DNA from: Inquilinus sp. KBS0705
Lineage (GTDB): Bacteria; Bacteroidota; Bacteroidia; Sphingobacteriales; Sphingobacteriaceae
Assembly (NCBI GenBank): GCA_005938025.2
Contig: VCCI02000001.1
Span: forward strand, 124,001-188,000
Direction: 5' to 3'
DNA: 64,000 nt
Every line of letters starts with the position of its first letter. Positions within the stretch are counted from its first letter, which is position 1. A program made the translations under genes and the position numbers. The notes under the pieces were generated by a model that was not told the origin of the DNA, made no database searches, and saw only the letters and a list, made by a program, of their open reading frames with translations. This document shows, piece after piece, positions 51,952 to 60,407 of the stretch.

Positions 51952-54900
51952 TTAGTTTTTATTATTTGTAGATCCTGATAGCGCGGCTATTTTATCCTTG
52001 GCTGTCTGCAAAATATCATCGTCGCCTTTATAGTTGTCAATAATACTTTGTAAGGTGGCTTTGGCCTGGAAATCATCTTTTAAAGCCACGTAATTATCTG
52101 CCAGCAAAATATAGGTTTTAGCTATCCAGTAATCGTAATTTGGCAGCTCTTTAGCCAGATCGAAACAGGTTTTTTGCGATGCCTTGTACTTGCCCCTTAA
52201 ATATTCAATATGGGCAATATTGTACTTGGCTTCGGCAGCTGCAACGGTTTTAGTATTACTTATGGTATAGTCAAACTCGTTAATGGCCGATGTGGTATCG
52301 GCTTTTTGCAGGTATGCTTTACCGGCATATAAACCCGTTTTAAATTTATCCTCCTGCGCCGATTTCTCGTTTCCTCTTATCAGGCTTACATACTTAAGCA
52401 CATCGTCGGGCATGTTTATTTGCGAATAGCTTAGCAGCAGGTTATTAAGCGCGAATGTGTAATCGGCTTTGTACTCCGAGTTGGTTTCCAGCTTTTTCAA
52501 AAACACAATGGCATCATTATACTTTTGCTGGCTCATATACAATTTTGCCATGCTTATTAACGATTTTTCGCTATAGGCGCTTGTCCAATCGTTTAATATT
52601 ACGTTATAATCAATCACCGCCTGGTCGTACTGTTTAAGGTTTACCAAACTTTGCGCACGTATAAATCGGGCTTGTTTCTCATATATCTGCTTAGCCGGGA
52701 ATTTATCAAAGTAAGCGCTTACCGCGTTTACCGTTCCCTGCCAGTCGCCACGCAGGTAAAGGTTATTTGCTGCTGCAAACATGATGTTTTCCTGGTCGGC
52801 GGTAGAGTAGTTACCAATAGATGTAGTGCCGGCATAGTTAATAAAGGTTTGCGCATCGCCTTTATCAGTATATATTTTTTCTAATTGTTTTAATGATGTT
52901 TTAGCTTCATCGGCAGATGCATAATCCTGCACAACTCGTTTAAAGGAGGTAATTGCTTCATCATCCCTGCCGGCGTTATAATCTATTAAACCTATGGTGG
53001 TTAACGCGCGTGGCACATAACTGCTGCGCGGGTATTTTTCGATCATTGCCTGCAGATCTGCCTTGGCGCGGTCGCCATCATTCTTTAAAAAATAAGTGTA
53101 GGCTATTTCAAACGAAGCGTCATCGGCATAATCCGAATTAGGGAAGGTGGTGAGTACCTCGTTCATGGTGGCAATTTTTGTATCTAAATTACCTTGTAAG
53201 CCTTGTATATTACCGCGCTGGAACAAGGCGTAATCCTGCCCCTGGCTTTGCTGAGATATGATACGATTGTAATATACCAGCGCCTGCCCGTAACTTTTTA
53301 ACGAGAAGTAACTATCGGCTAAACGGCTTACCGCATCGTTTTCGGTATATTTATCTTTGGTATCACCGGCTAAAAACTTCTCGAAGTAATTGGCGGCTTT
53401 GCGGTATTGCTCATCGCCAAAGGCGGCATAAGCAAGTGCGTAGTTGGCATAGTTAGCCAGTTCGGTTTCTTTGGCTTCGGGCATATCTAAAAATGCCTCA
53501 AAGTTCTCTACCGACTCGCCGTACTTGCGTACTTCATACATCGATTCGGCCATCCAATAGGTGGTTAAAGCCTTTACCTTGCTATCAATTGGATATTTAA
53601 GCGAGCGCAAGAATATACCTATAGCGTTTTCAAAAGCGCGTTCGTTATAAAACTCAAGCCCACGGTAATACGTAACTTTTTGATACGCTATTTGCGCGCT
53701 TGCCGATTTATTTGGGATAGGTTCTAATATCTCAACAGCCTCTTTATAGTTATGTGAGTTTAATAAAACCTCGCCTAACAATATTTTCACTTCATCAGTA
53801 CGTGCCGAGCGGGGATAGTTTTTTAAATATAAACGGGTAGCATCCAATGCCGGGCCATTAAAGTCGAGCTCGTAAGATAGTTTCGCATATTCAAACAAGG
53901 CGTCTTCCTGTAACTGCTTGTCATAGTCAAGCCTTGATGCAACAAAGAAAGCGTTACGTGCGCTTTGCTTGTTGTTCATTTTTAAAAACACGTTACCTAA
54001 AGTATAGCTTCCGCTTTGGGTATAGTTATCGTTATTGGTTACCAGTTTTTCTAACACCGAAGCAGCTTTTGCATAGTTGCCCACTTTATAGTAAGCATAA
54101 CCCATTTGGTAACTATCCTGGGTGTTTTGTGTAGCGCCTTTATCAGCATCCTCAAAGCGGCTGTAATATTTTACCGAGTTGTCAAAGTCTGATTTGGCAA
54201 AGTAAGCAGCACCAATTATGCGCAGCATTTCGGTTTCGTGCTGCTGTTTGGTGCTGTTTATAATAGGTATAGCATAGCTTATTACATCATTATAGCGCTT
54301 ATCTAAAAAGTAAACTGCCGTTATGTAATACGGGTAGCTGCTAATGTATTTTTTTGAATTTTTAAGCCGCTCAAAATTTACCAAAGCCAGTTGATAATCT
54401 TTATTTAAGTAAGCTATATAGGCAAAGTAATAAATGGCATCATCAGTGAACGGCGAACGTTTGTTTTTTACTTCACCAAATAGTAATTGCGCGTTTTTAT
54501 AATCGTTGGTAACAAAATAGGCATAGCCTTTTCGGAATTTATACTCGGTGTTTTGGCTGCCGTTAAGGTCAACCGCGTCTACTTTGTTAAACCATACTAA
54601 AGCCTCGTCAAACTTGCCCTGCTTAAAGTAATACTTACCCACCTGGAAGTAGGCAATCTTGGTCAGCGGGTTTTCAGGATGCTCCTTAATAAAACGACTA
54701 AACAAGCTTTCGGCATCATCGTTACCTAATTCAAGCGCGCAAAGTGCTTCGTAATACTGCGCATTTTCTTTTAACAATGATAGTTCCGACTCGAACTTTG
54801 GCTGTGAACCTGCTTTTAGCTGGGCATGTTCAACCAGGCGGTATTGCTCGGCAGCTGCAGCATATTTTTCCTTATTAAGCAATTCACCGGCGGTTTGATA

Positions 54901-54996
54901 GGTGCGGTTAATATGAAAAGAAGGGTTTTGCTGCGCGTAGGATGCAGAGGCTACAAATACGAGTGCTGAAAGTGTGATGTATTGAAGTTTGATCAT
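51952..54996 (-). CDS. Large periplasmic tetratricopeptide-repeat protein
   Basis: 1014 residues with a signal peptide (MIKLQYITLSALVFVASASYAQ). The mature protein is almost entirely TPR-like helix pairs; examples are NPLTKIAYFQVGKYYFKQGKFDEALVWFNKV (in parts), DDAIYYFAYIAYLNKDYQLALVNFERL (in parts), ARTDEVKILLGEVLLNSHNYKEAVEIL (in parts) and YVPRALTTIGLIDYNAGRDDEAITSF (in parts). This resembles YbgF/BamD-type TPR_6 repeats. As first gene of the operon before the barrel, SPOR, ExbB, ExbD and TonB genes, it is probably a periplasmic scaffold for that machine. Confidence 0.87.
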   Translation of the reverse strand: MIKLQYITLSALVFVASASYAQQNPSFHINRTYQTAGELLNKEKYAAAAEQYRLVEHAQLKAGSQPKFESELSLLKENAQYYEALCALELGNDDAESLFSRFIKEHPENPLTKIAYFQVGKYYFKQGKFDEALVWFNKVDAVDLNGSQNTEYKFRKGYAYFVTNDYKNAQLLFGEVKNKRSPFTDDAIYYFAYIAYLNKDYQLALVNFERLKNSKKYISSYPYYITAVYFLDKRYNDVISYAIPIINSTKQQHETEMLRIIGAAYFAKSDFDNSVKYYSRFEDADKGATQNTQDSYQMGYAYYKVGNYAKAASVLEKLVTNNDNYTQSGSYTLGNVFLKMNNKQSARNAFFVASRLDYDKQLQEDALFEYAKLSYELDFNGPALDATRLYLKNYPRSARTDEVKILLGEVLLNSHNYKEAVEILEPIPNKSASAQIAYQKVTYYRGLEFYNERAFENAIGIFLRSLKYPIDSKVKALTTYWMAESMYEVRKYGESVENFEAFLDMPEAKETELANYANYALAYAAFGDEQYRKAANYFEKFLAGDTKDKYTENDAVSRLADSYFSLKSYGQALVYYNRIISQQSQGQDYALFQRGNIQGLQGNLDTKIATMNEVLTTFPNSDYADDASFEIAYTYFLKNDGDRAKADLQAMIEKYPRSSYVPRALTTIGLIDYNAGRDDEAITSFKRVVQDYASADEAKTSLKQLEKIYTDKGDAQTFINYAGTTSIGNYSTADQENIMFAAANNLYLRGDWQGTVNAVSAYFDKFPAKQIYEKQARFIRAQSLVNLKQYDQAVIDYNVILNDWTSAYSEKSLISMAKLYMSQQKYNDAIVFLKKLETNSEYKADYTFALNNLLLSYSQINMPDDVLKYVSLIRGNEKSAQEDKFKTGLYAGKAYLQKADTTSAINEFDYTISNTKTVAAAEAKYNIAHIEYLRGKYKASQKTCFDLAKELPNYDYWIAKTYILLADNYVALKDDFQAKATLQSIIDNYKGDDDILQTAKDKIAALSGSTNNKN

Positions 54997-55040
54997 AAAG
55001 CGCGACTAATGATTATGCTAAAATAGCTAAACGCAAAAAT

Positions 55041-55125
55041 GCAATCCACATTAGTAATTAACAAATGTGGATAAGCACTATTTTTAAACGATACCTATAA
55101 ATGCGTGGTATAGTTGTGGAAAACT
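55041..55125. other. Cluster of DnaA-box-like sequences
   Basis: One perfect DnaA box (TGTGGATAA, 55066-55074, the complement of TTATCCACA), a CAATCCACA near 55042-55050 and a TGTGGAAAA near 55117-55125 occur within about 85 bases of the AT-rich divergent gap between the TPR and DUF922 genes. Could be chance or a DnaA-regulated site; origin function is speculative. Confidence 0.3.
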
Positions 55126-55203
55126 TTACGAATACAGCGTTTTATTTAGCATATGGCAGGTGTTATGAAAAATAATGACTAAGGTTGTACGTTTGCTTAA
55201 ATT

Positions 55204-56310
55204 ATGTTTAACACAGGTAAGTTATTTTTTTTGGCGATAAGCTTAATCATGTTATCGGCTTATGACGCCAAACCACAGCATATTTCTTATATAGTACTAC
55301 AAAATGAAAAGCTTAAAGAAACGCCGACACAATTTTACATAGACCGTGTAGATGATGAACGCGCCGACCATACCTATATCGGCAACGTGATTGAAATTGG
55401 TGCAGCTAAAAAGCCCGAAGTTTATAAAGCGGATGTGAAGGGTGGTATATCAGCAATTAAGAGTTTTATTAGCAATAGCATACCCGTTGATAAAAATTTA
55501 AGGCCGATAATTATTAAAATAAAAGCGTTTACCATTACCGAAACATTAAACGCTAATAATAGTATAAGCGGAAAGGTAAATATCTCTATAGCTTTTGGCT
55601 TACAGCGCGATGATGATTTTATTACCCTTGGCACTTACGTTGGAGGCAACCAGTACCAGCGCCCCGTTGCTACAGCGCAGCAAACCGAGCCTATGCTGCG
55701 CGCAGCTATTAACAACAGCCTGATATACCTAAACAAATGGATAAATGCGCAAGCCGGTACTAATCCGCAACTGGCAAAAGCAGTAAAAGTGATTTTTAAT
55801 AATTATGACGAGACACCGGAGGGAGACACTATTTATTATAGTATAAAACGGCCGTTAAAATGGGACGATTTTAAGGCAAAGCCACGCACAAGCAGCAAAA
55901 ATGGAGCAGAGATATTTGCAAGTATTGGCTATACAGAGGATGTGGCGCTTAAAAATGCGGTTTTTAAAATTACCCTTAACATTAAAGTGTATGTGCCTAA
56001 AAGTGCCAGCTGGGTTGCTGCCGGTAACCAAAGCAGTTATGCCTTAAACCACGAGCAAAGGCACTTTGATATTGCCAAAATAGTGGCGGAGCGTTTTAAA
56101 AGAAATATAATGCAAGCCGAACTGCCACCTTATAATTATGATGGCCCTATTAATATGCTTTACCTTGATGCCCTTAGAGAAATGAACAAACTGCAAAAGC
56201 AGTATGATGACGAAACCGCGCATAGCACTAACAATAACCAACAACAGCAGTGGAACGAGTTTATTGATAAAGAATTAGCGAAATTAGGCATTAAACCCAG
56301 TGCGAATTAA
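55204..56310 (+). CDS. DUF922-type exported protein (putative Zn-protease-like)
   Basis: 368 residues with a hydrophobic leader (GKLFFLAISLIMLSAYDAKP). A first domain of unknown type (ITETLNANNSISGKVNISIAF, in part) is followed by RPLKWDDFKAKPRTSS and, near residue 281, LNHEQRHFDIAKIVAERFKR. The HExxH-like order NHEQRHFD is the hallmark of DUF922, proposed to be a metalloprotease; here the histidines and glutamate are all kept. The C-terminus is glutamine- and charged-residue rich. Likely periplasmic. Substrate unknown. Confidence 0.78.
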   Translation: MFNTGKLFFLAISLIMLSAYDAKPQHISYIVLQNEKLKETPTQFYIDRVDDERADHTYIGNVIEIGAAKKPEVYKADVKGGISAIKSFISNSIPVDKNLRPIIIKIKAFTITETLNANNSISGKVNISIAFGLQRDDDFITLGTYVGGNQYQRPVATAQQTEPMLRAAINNSLIYLNKWINAQAGTNPQLAKAVKVIFNNYDETPEGDTIYYSIKRPLKWDDFKAKPRTSSKNGAEIFASIGYTEDVALKNAVFKITLNIKVYVPKSASWVAAGNQSSYALNHEQRHFDIAKIVAERFKRNIMQAELPPYNYDGPINMLYLDALREMNKLQKQYDDETAHSTNNNQQQQWNEFIDKELAKLGIKPSAN

Positions 56311-56675
56311 GCCGCAGCCAATTGTTTTTTTATACAATTTAATAATAAACTTATATCAAATGGTTTTGATATAAAATCATTTGGGGCGCCCTCCTGATGC
56401 ATAGAATTTGATACATTGTGACTTGCAGAGATCAGAATAATAGGAATATTGTTGGTGTCTACCTGTTTTTTTATCTGTTTGCAAAGTTCCCGGCCGTCTA
56501 AATTATTGCCGAGCATTATATCCAATAATATCAAATCCGGATGTTTTTCTTTGATCGCATCCATCAAGCATTGGCCATCAGATAGTGTATCAACCTCATA
56601 GCCAGAATCTTCAAGAATAAATTGTAACACTTCTAAAATGTCATTATCATCATCCACTGCAAGTATCCGTCTCAT
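56307..56675 (-). CDS. Stand-alone response-regulator receiver protein
   Basis: 122 residues, a receiver domain only. Acidic pocket D8/D9 (LAVDDDND), phospho-acceptor D52 (LILLDIMLG), the Ser/Thr switch in ILISASHNV and K104 in FISKPFDI are all present. No output domain. It resembles CheY-like or two-component-relay regulators. No histidine kinase is nearby. Its 3' end overlaps the stop of the DUF922 gene on the opposite strand by four bases. Confidence 0.92.
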   Translation of the reverse strand: MRRILAVDDDNDILEVLQFILEDSGYEVDTLSDGQCLMDAIKEKHPDLILLDIMLGNNLDGRELCKQIKKQVDTNNIPIILISASHNVSNSMHQEGAPNDFISKPFDISLLLNCIKKQLAAA

Positions 56676-56764
56676 AATATAATATCTTTAGCATCGGGCT
56701 TATTAAGTACAACAACATGTACTAAAAAGCAACGCCAGTACTACAGCAATACTTATACCAAATT

Positions 56765-56959
56765 TTACTCACCGGCATTACCCGGGCCGTCAGGTTTGAT
56801 GATGTACGACGCTTTATTACAATTTGCGCAAAAATATTTTTTAAGGGGGACAAAGAAAAGGATGTTTTTTACAAACCAGCTTCTGTGCATTTGGTAGTGG
56901 AACAATTTGCCGCACCTGGGGCAATAGCTGCTCGGCTTCTTTTTAAATTTCTCGCTCAA
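56765..56959 (-). CDS. Small zinc-ribbon-like protein
   Basis: 64 residues. Two CxxC pairs (YCPRCGKLF and FCANCNKASY) 31 residues apart, separated by basic and aromatic residues (HRSWFVKNILFFVPLKKYF), suggest a zinc ribbon. The hydrophobic middle might touch the membrane. No known family by eye. Confidence 0.55.
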   Translation of the reverse strand: MSEKFKKKPSSYCPRCGKLFHYQMHRSWFVKNILFFVPLKKYFCANCNKASYIIKPDGPGNAGE

Positions 56960-57114
56960 TTTAGTTCGATTTAGGGGGCTAATACTGTAAATGTATACGT
57001 TAATCGAGTATTTATTTATATTTTATTAATACTTCTGTAACATATAATGCAAAAAAAAGGCCGTTAATTTTAACAGCACTTTTTCGTTGTATTTTAAATC
57101 AATTATACGATGGG

Positions 57115-58014
57115 TTAATCCCAAAGGTTGCTTGGGTAAGTACCATTGCTTACCAAAGCCGATATACTTTTTTGTACGATGGGCTTGTCATCAATGTAGG
57201 TAACACCAAACCATTTAGCATCAGTTGGTATTACTTTAAATGATGCTTCGCCGCTTTTTATCAACTCGTCAGCAACTAAAGGTATAAAAAATTCAGATTT
57301 TGGATTGTCTTTATTAGCTGCTACAAACGCTTTAAACATAGGCTCGCTTTGTTTAAATACAGCAGGGGTAAAGCCCCAAAAATTCATAGATACGCGTGTA
57401 TTTGGGTCTAAAGGATACTCTACATCGTTTTCTTCGTAGGCCACACTGCCATCTTCTTTAAAGTATACTTTAAGGCGTTCGTTAATGGCAACCATGTTAC
57501 CATCTTCAACCTGGCATACCCCACGCGATACCGAGCCATGGTCAGACAAAGTACGATCTACCTGGTAGCCAATAATGGCGTATTTGTCATCAGCTACTTC
57601 AGTTGTTAAAAAGTCGGCCATTTTTTTGAAGGCATCGTAACCATAAAAATCATCGGCGTTTATAACACAAAAGGGCTCGTTTACCTGGTTGCGCGCAGCT
57701 AATACGGCATGCGCCGTTCCCCATGGTTTGGCGCGTTCAATCTCTTCATCAATACCAAAGGGTTTTAGGTCAAAGCTTTGAAAAACGTAATCGGTTTCTA
57801 CACGTCCCTTTAGCTTGGGCTCGAATATAGATTTAAAGTTATCGGCAAACTCTTCGCGTATAATAAAGCTCACTTTGCCGAATCCCGCTTTTATAGCGTC
57901 GTATATCGAGTAATCTATGATCGTTTCGCCATTGGGGCCAAAGCCATCAACTTGTTTCATGCTTCCATAGCGACTTGCCATGCCTGCGGCTAATATTAGT
58001 AATGTAGGTTTCAT
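57115..58014 (-). CDS. Sugar-phosphate nucleotidyltransferase-like protein
   Basis: 299 residues. Glycosyltransferase-A/NTP-transferase fold: LILAAGMASRYGSMKQVDGFGPNGETIIDYSIYDAI (in parts), with the LAAGxxxRxG nucleotide loop altered as AAGMASRYGS. GTAHAVLAARNQVNEPFCVINADDFYGYDAF (in parts) provides the Asp for Mg2+ and base recognition. PLDPNTRVSMNFWGFTPAVF is typical of a little-studied group similar to UDP/TDP-sugar pyrophosphorylases. The product sugar cannot be inferred. It lies 84 bases after the M42 peptidase gene on the same strand. Confidence 0.86.
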   Translation of the reverse strand: MKPTLLILAAGMASRYGSMKQVDGFGPNGETIIDYSIYDAIKAGFGKVSFIIREEFADNFKSIFEPKLKGRVETDYVFQSFDLKPFGIDEEIERAKPWGTAHAVLAARNQVNEPFCVINADDFYGYDAFKKMADFLTTEVADDKYAIIGYQVDRTLSDHGSVSRGVCQVEDGNMVAINERLKVYFKEDGSVAYEENDVEYPLDPNTRVSMNFWGFTPAVFKQSEPMFKAFVAANKDNPKSEFFIPLVADELIKSGEASFKVIPTDAKWFGVTYIDDKPIVQKSISALVSNGTYPSNLWD

Positions 58015-58098
58015 GTATAGATAAGGGTTTTGTAATTTAAAAGATCTACGTAATCACAAATCTCAAAGTACTCCTAAATGTTTTGATGTTTTGATGTT

Positions 58099-59214
58099 TT
58101 ATTTGATATATCTAAAATCCATACCTGCGGTAATATTTAACAGGCACTCGTAAATAAGGCGAATCACGTTATCCACGTCGTCTTTATGTATCATTTCAAC
58201 AGTGGTGTGCATATAGCGCAGCGGTAACGATATCAATGCCGATGGCACTCCGTCGTTTGAGTAGGCAAAGGCATCAGTATCAGTACCGGTAGAGCGTGAT
58301 GAGGCCTGGCGCTGAAAGGGAATATTTGCTTTTTGAGCGGTCTCTATCAGCAACTTATTCAGGTTGTTTTGCACTGCAGGGGCGTATGATACTACCGGTC
58401 CTTTACCGCAGGCAAGGTCGCCCTGGGTTATCTTGTTTATCATTGGCGTGCCGGTATCGTGCGTTACATCGGTAACAATGGCTACGTTTGGCTTAATGCG
58501 GTGGGCTATCATTTCGGCACCACGCAGGCCAATTTCTTCCTGTACGGCGTTTACTATATACAGGCCAAAAGGCAGTTTAATGTTGTTTTCTTTAAGCAAA
58601 CGGGCAACCTCAGCTATCATAAAGCCACCTGCGCGGTTATCCAGCGCACGGCCTACGTAATAGCGGTTGTTTAGTACCATAAACTCATCTTCGTAGGTGA
58701 TAACACAGCCTACATGTATACCTAATTTTTCAACCTCATCCTTGCTGGTGCAACCGCAATCCAGGAAGATGTTCTTTAGGGTAGGGGCCTCTTCCTTTTC
58801 GCCGCCTAAGCGGGTATGTATGGCCGGCCAGCCAAAAACAGCCTTAACAATGCCGTTATCTGTGTGTATATCAACACGTTTTGATGGTGCTATCTGGTGG
58901 TCGCTGCCGCCGTTGCGTATCACGTATATAAGGCCATCGTTGGTAATATAGTTCACAAACCACGATATCTCATCGGCATGTGCCTCTATAACAACCTTAT
59001 ACTCAGCCTCGGGGTTAATAATACCAACCGCGGTGCCGTAATTGTCTACATAATGGTCATCTATATACGGTTTCAGGTAATCCAGCCAAAGTTGCTGGCC
59101 TTTCCACTCAAACCCTGTTGGAGAGGGGTTATTGATATATTTTTCGAAAAACGACAGCGATTCTTCGTTAACTATCGCCGGGTGTTGCGGATCTTCAGAT
59201 TTCTTTTTAGCCAT
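58099..59214 (-). CDS. M42-family metallopeptidase (glutamyl-aminopeptidase type)
   Basis: 371 residues. Dinuclear zinc aminopeptidase: first metal His in EAHADEISWFV, the bridging Asp in GRALDNRAGGFMI, catalytic and metal Glu pair in VQEEIGLRGA, Asp in IVTDVTHDTGTP and the last His in MHTTVEMIH. Order and spacing are complete. No signal peptide; cytoplasmic, probably a dodecamer as in TET-like enzymes. The start MAKKKSEDPQHP has a basic tail. The 549 bases upstream contain copy C of the structured element and no gene. Confidence 0.93.
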   Translation of the reverse strand: MAKKKSEDPQHPAIVNEESLSFFEKYINNPSPTGFEWKGQQLWLDYLKPYIDDHYVDNYGTAVGIINPEAEYKVVIEAHADEISWFVNYITNDGLIYVIRNGGSDHQIAPSKRVDIHTDNGIVKAVFGWPAIHTRLGGEKEEAPTLKNIFLDCGCTSKDEVEKLGIHVGCVITYEDEFMVLNNRYYVGRALDNRAGGFMIAEVARLLKENNIKLPFGLYIVNAVQEEIGLRGAEMIAHRIKPNVAIVTDVTHDTGTPMINKITQGDLACGKGPVVSYAPAVQNNLNKLLIETAQKANIPFQRQASSRSTGTDTDAFAYSNDGVPSALISLPLRYMHTTVEMIHKDDVDNVIRLIYECLLNITAGMDFRYIK

Positions 59215-59333
59215 TTGTTTTTGTTATAGACCACCGTGTGGCCAGCCACAAATATAATAAAGCTGTTGATATTGATACAATACCGTGTGAACGGTATACG
59301 GACAAAACGAACAAAATAAATTTTAACAAAGGC

Positions 59334-59573
59334 TCATATTTTTTTTAAAAAATGGTTTTGGCCCTCACGGTTTGTCTTTTTAGCGATATCAGCTATAAGT
59401 ATTGCACTTTCCGCTGTAAAATATTCCATTTTTTTGTTGGTTACAGCTGGAATTTTCGTTTTTTTTCGTTACTCCGGTCTTACTAATATAAAATTTTAGT
59501 TGAATAAAACAAGGTTTTTTGAGCAAAGCACTATCTGACTATATACCACTTATTGTAATATTAAATGTTACAA
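59334..59573 (-). ncRNA. Copy C of the three-copy structured intergenic element
   Basis: Minus strand, upstream of the M42 peptidase gene. In order: 21-nt palindrome (59573-59553, one mismatch), 28 bases, GCTCAAAAAA, promoter-like TTG-19 bases-TATATTAG, GGAGTAACG and AAACGAAAA, then the 7-bp stem GCTGTAA (59447-59441) / TTACAGC (59419-59413) with a 21-base loop containing AAAAAAATGGAATAT, and AAAGTGCAA (to 59402). Spacing is the same as in copy A. In this copy the ATG in the loop (59429) opens a 31-codon frame to 59334 (MEYFTAESAILIADIAKKTN...), closed by TAA in A and B. CCATTTTTTAA ends the shared part; no hairpin precedes it here. Confidence 0.5.
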
Positions 59574-59600
59574 TATGTTGATGAGATTGTACAGTAAATT

Positions 59601-59643
59601 GTGTAAAATATTGTTAGCTGGTAAACGGTGTAAAATATTGTTA
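59601..59643. repeat. Two copies of a 16-nt direct repeat
   Basis: GTGTAAAATATTGTTA at 59601-59616 and 59628-59643, offset by 27 bases. It lies between copy C and the GNAT gene's terminator. Confidence 0.6.
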
Positions 59644-59727
59644 ATGGCTTAACATGTACTTTATATTATCCACCCACCTTTGCGGCGTTAATTAAATAAG
59701 GTCAGTTAAAGAAATCAGTTAGAAAAG

Positions 59728-59760
59728 GACCGGGTTGCGCGAGGCAGGCCGGTCTTTTTT
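59728..59760. terminator. Terminator-like hairpin at the end of the GNAT gene
   Basis: GACCGG (59728-59733) pairs with CCGGTC (59749-59754), with AAAA before and six or more T after on the plus strand. It sits just beyond the 3' end of the minus-strand GNAT gene. The T-run on the plus strand suits a plus-strand transcript, and the A-run gives a minus-strand T-run. Confidence 0.6.
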
Positions 59761-59763
59761 TGT

Positions 59764-60174
59764 TTAGGGTAATTGCTTTTGCATAATGATGTAGTCGAAC
59801 CCGTTTTTTTGGAACTCGTGGCCGGTTTTGGTAAAGCCCTGTTTTTCGTAAAACCCGGTGGCCGATAGCCGGGCATTGCACCATAGGCGGGTGCCCTGCT
59901 CGCGGATAACAAAGTTGGTGATGTAGATTAGCAGTTGCCTGCCAATACCTTGTTTTTGTACCGTATCGCTCACCGCGAACTTGCGGAACTGCCAGTCGTT
60001 ATCACGCTGAAAAAGTGACACCACGGCAACCAGGGCATTATCCTCAAAAGCCCCGAAATGGTAACCGTGGTTATCCTCCTCCATCTCCATGTCGTGCAGG
60101 TACTGGCCCGGGTACAATATATCGCGCCGTAAACGCCAGGTAAGCTGAGGGGTTATTTGTTCGATAGAGAGCAT
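59764..60174 (-). CDS. GNAT-family N-acetyltransferase
   Basis: 136 residues. GNAT core: LVAVVSLFQRDNDWQFRKFAVSDTVQKQGIGRQLLIYI, where QKQGIGRQL is the acetyl-CoA loop, followed by TRLWCNARLSATGFYEKQGFTKTGHEF, a YEKxGF ending typical of small GNATs. N-terminus LSIEQITPQLTWRLRRDILYPG fits the branch with W-R-R-D/E-x-L-x-P motifs. Substrate unknown. The downstream hairpin ends the gene. Confidence 0.88.
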   Translation of the reverse strand: MLSIEQITPQLTWRLRRDILYPGQYLHDMEMEEDNHGYHFGAFEDNALVAVVSLFQRDNDWQFRKFAVSDTVQKQGIGRQLLIYITNFVIREQGTRLWCNARLSATGFYEKQGFTKTGHEFQKNGFDYIIMQKQLP

Positions 60175-60281
60175 GAGGTAAAAGGATAAAGGTAAAAGGA
60201 TTTTTAATATCGAATACTGAATGTTGAATTTCGAATATAGAAGTTAATAGTATTTGCCTGATTGTCGCTCGGCTCTTTTTC

Positions 60282-60404
60282 GTTGGTCTGGATTTATAAT
60301 CCGGCACCGTGTGTTTTGGGATTTATAATCCCCGAAATAACTTTGTTTCGCGGATTGCAAATCCGCAGTGTTTAAGACCGGATTGCAAATCCGGACTAAC
60401 ATGC
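60282..60404. repeat. ~123-nt palindromic repeat, left copy
   Basis: Near-identical to 61130-61254 in the same orientation. It is made of four small palindromes, two GGATTTATAATCC and two GGATTGCAAATCC-like, in the order TTGGTCTGG...CCGG...GGG...CCCC...CGCGG...CGCAG...CCGG...CCGGAC. It ends four bases before the 3' end of the gene at 60408-61112. The two copies differ at a handful of positions and by a short indel. Confidence 0.85.
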
Positions 60405-60407
60405 AAA

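Noticed and set aside
59690..59763. tRNA- or tmRNA-like gene near the hairpin
   Set aside because: No acceptor stem, T-arm or CCA end is visible; the sequence is a terminator-type hairpin.
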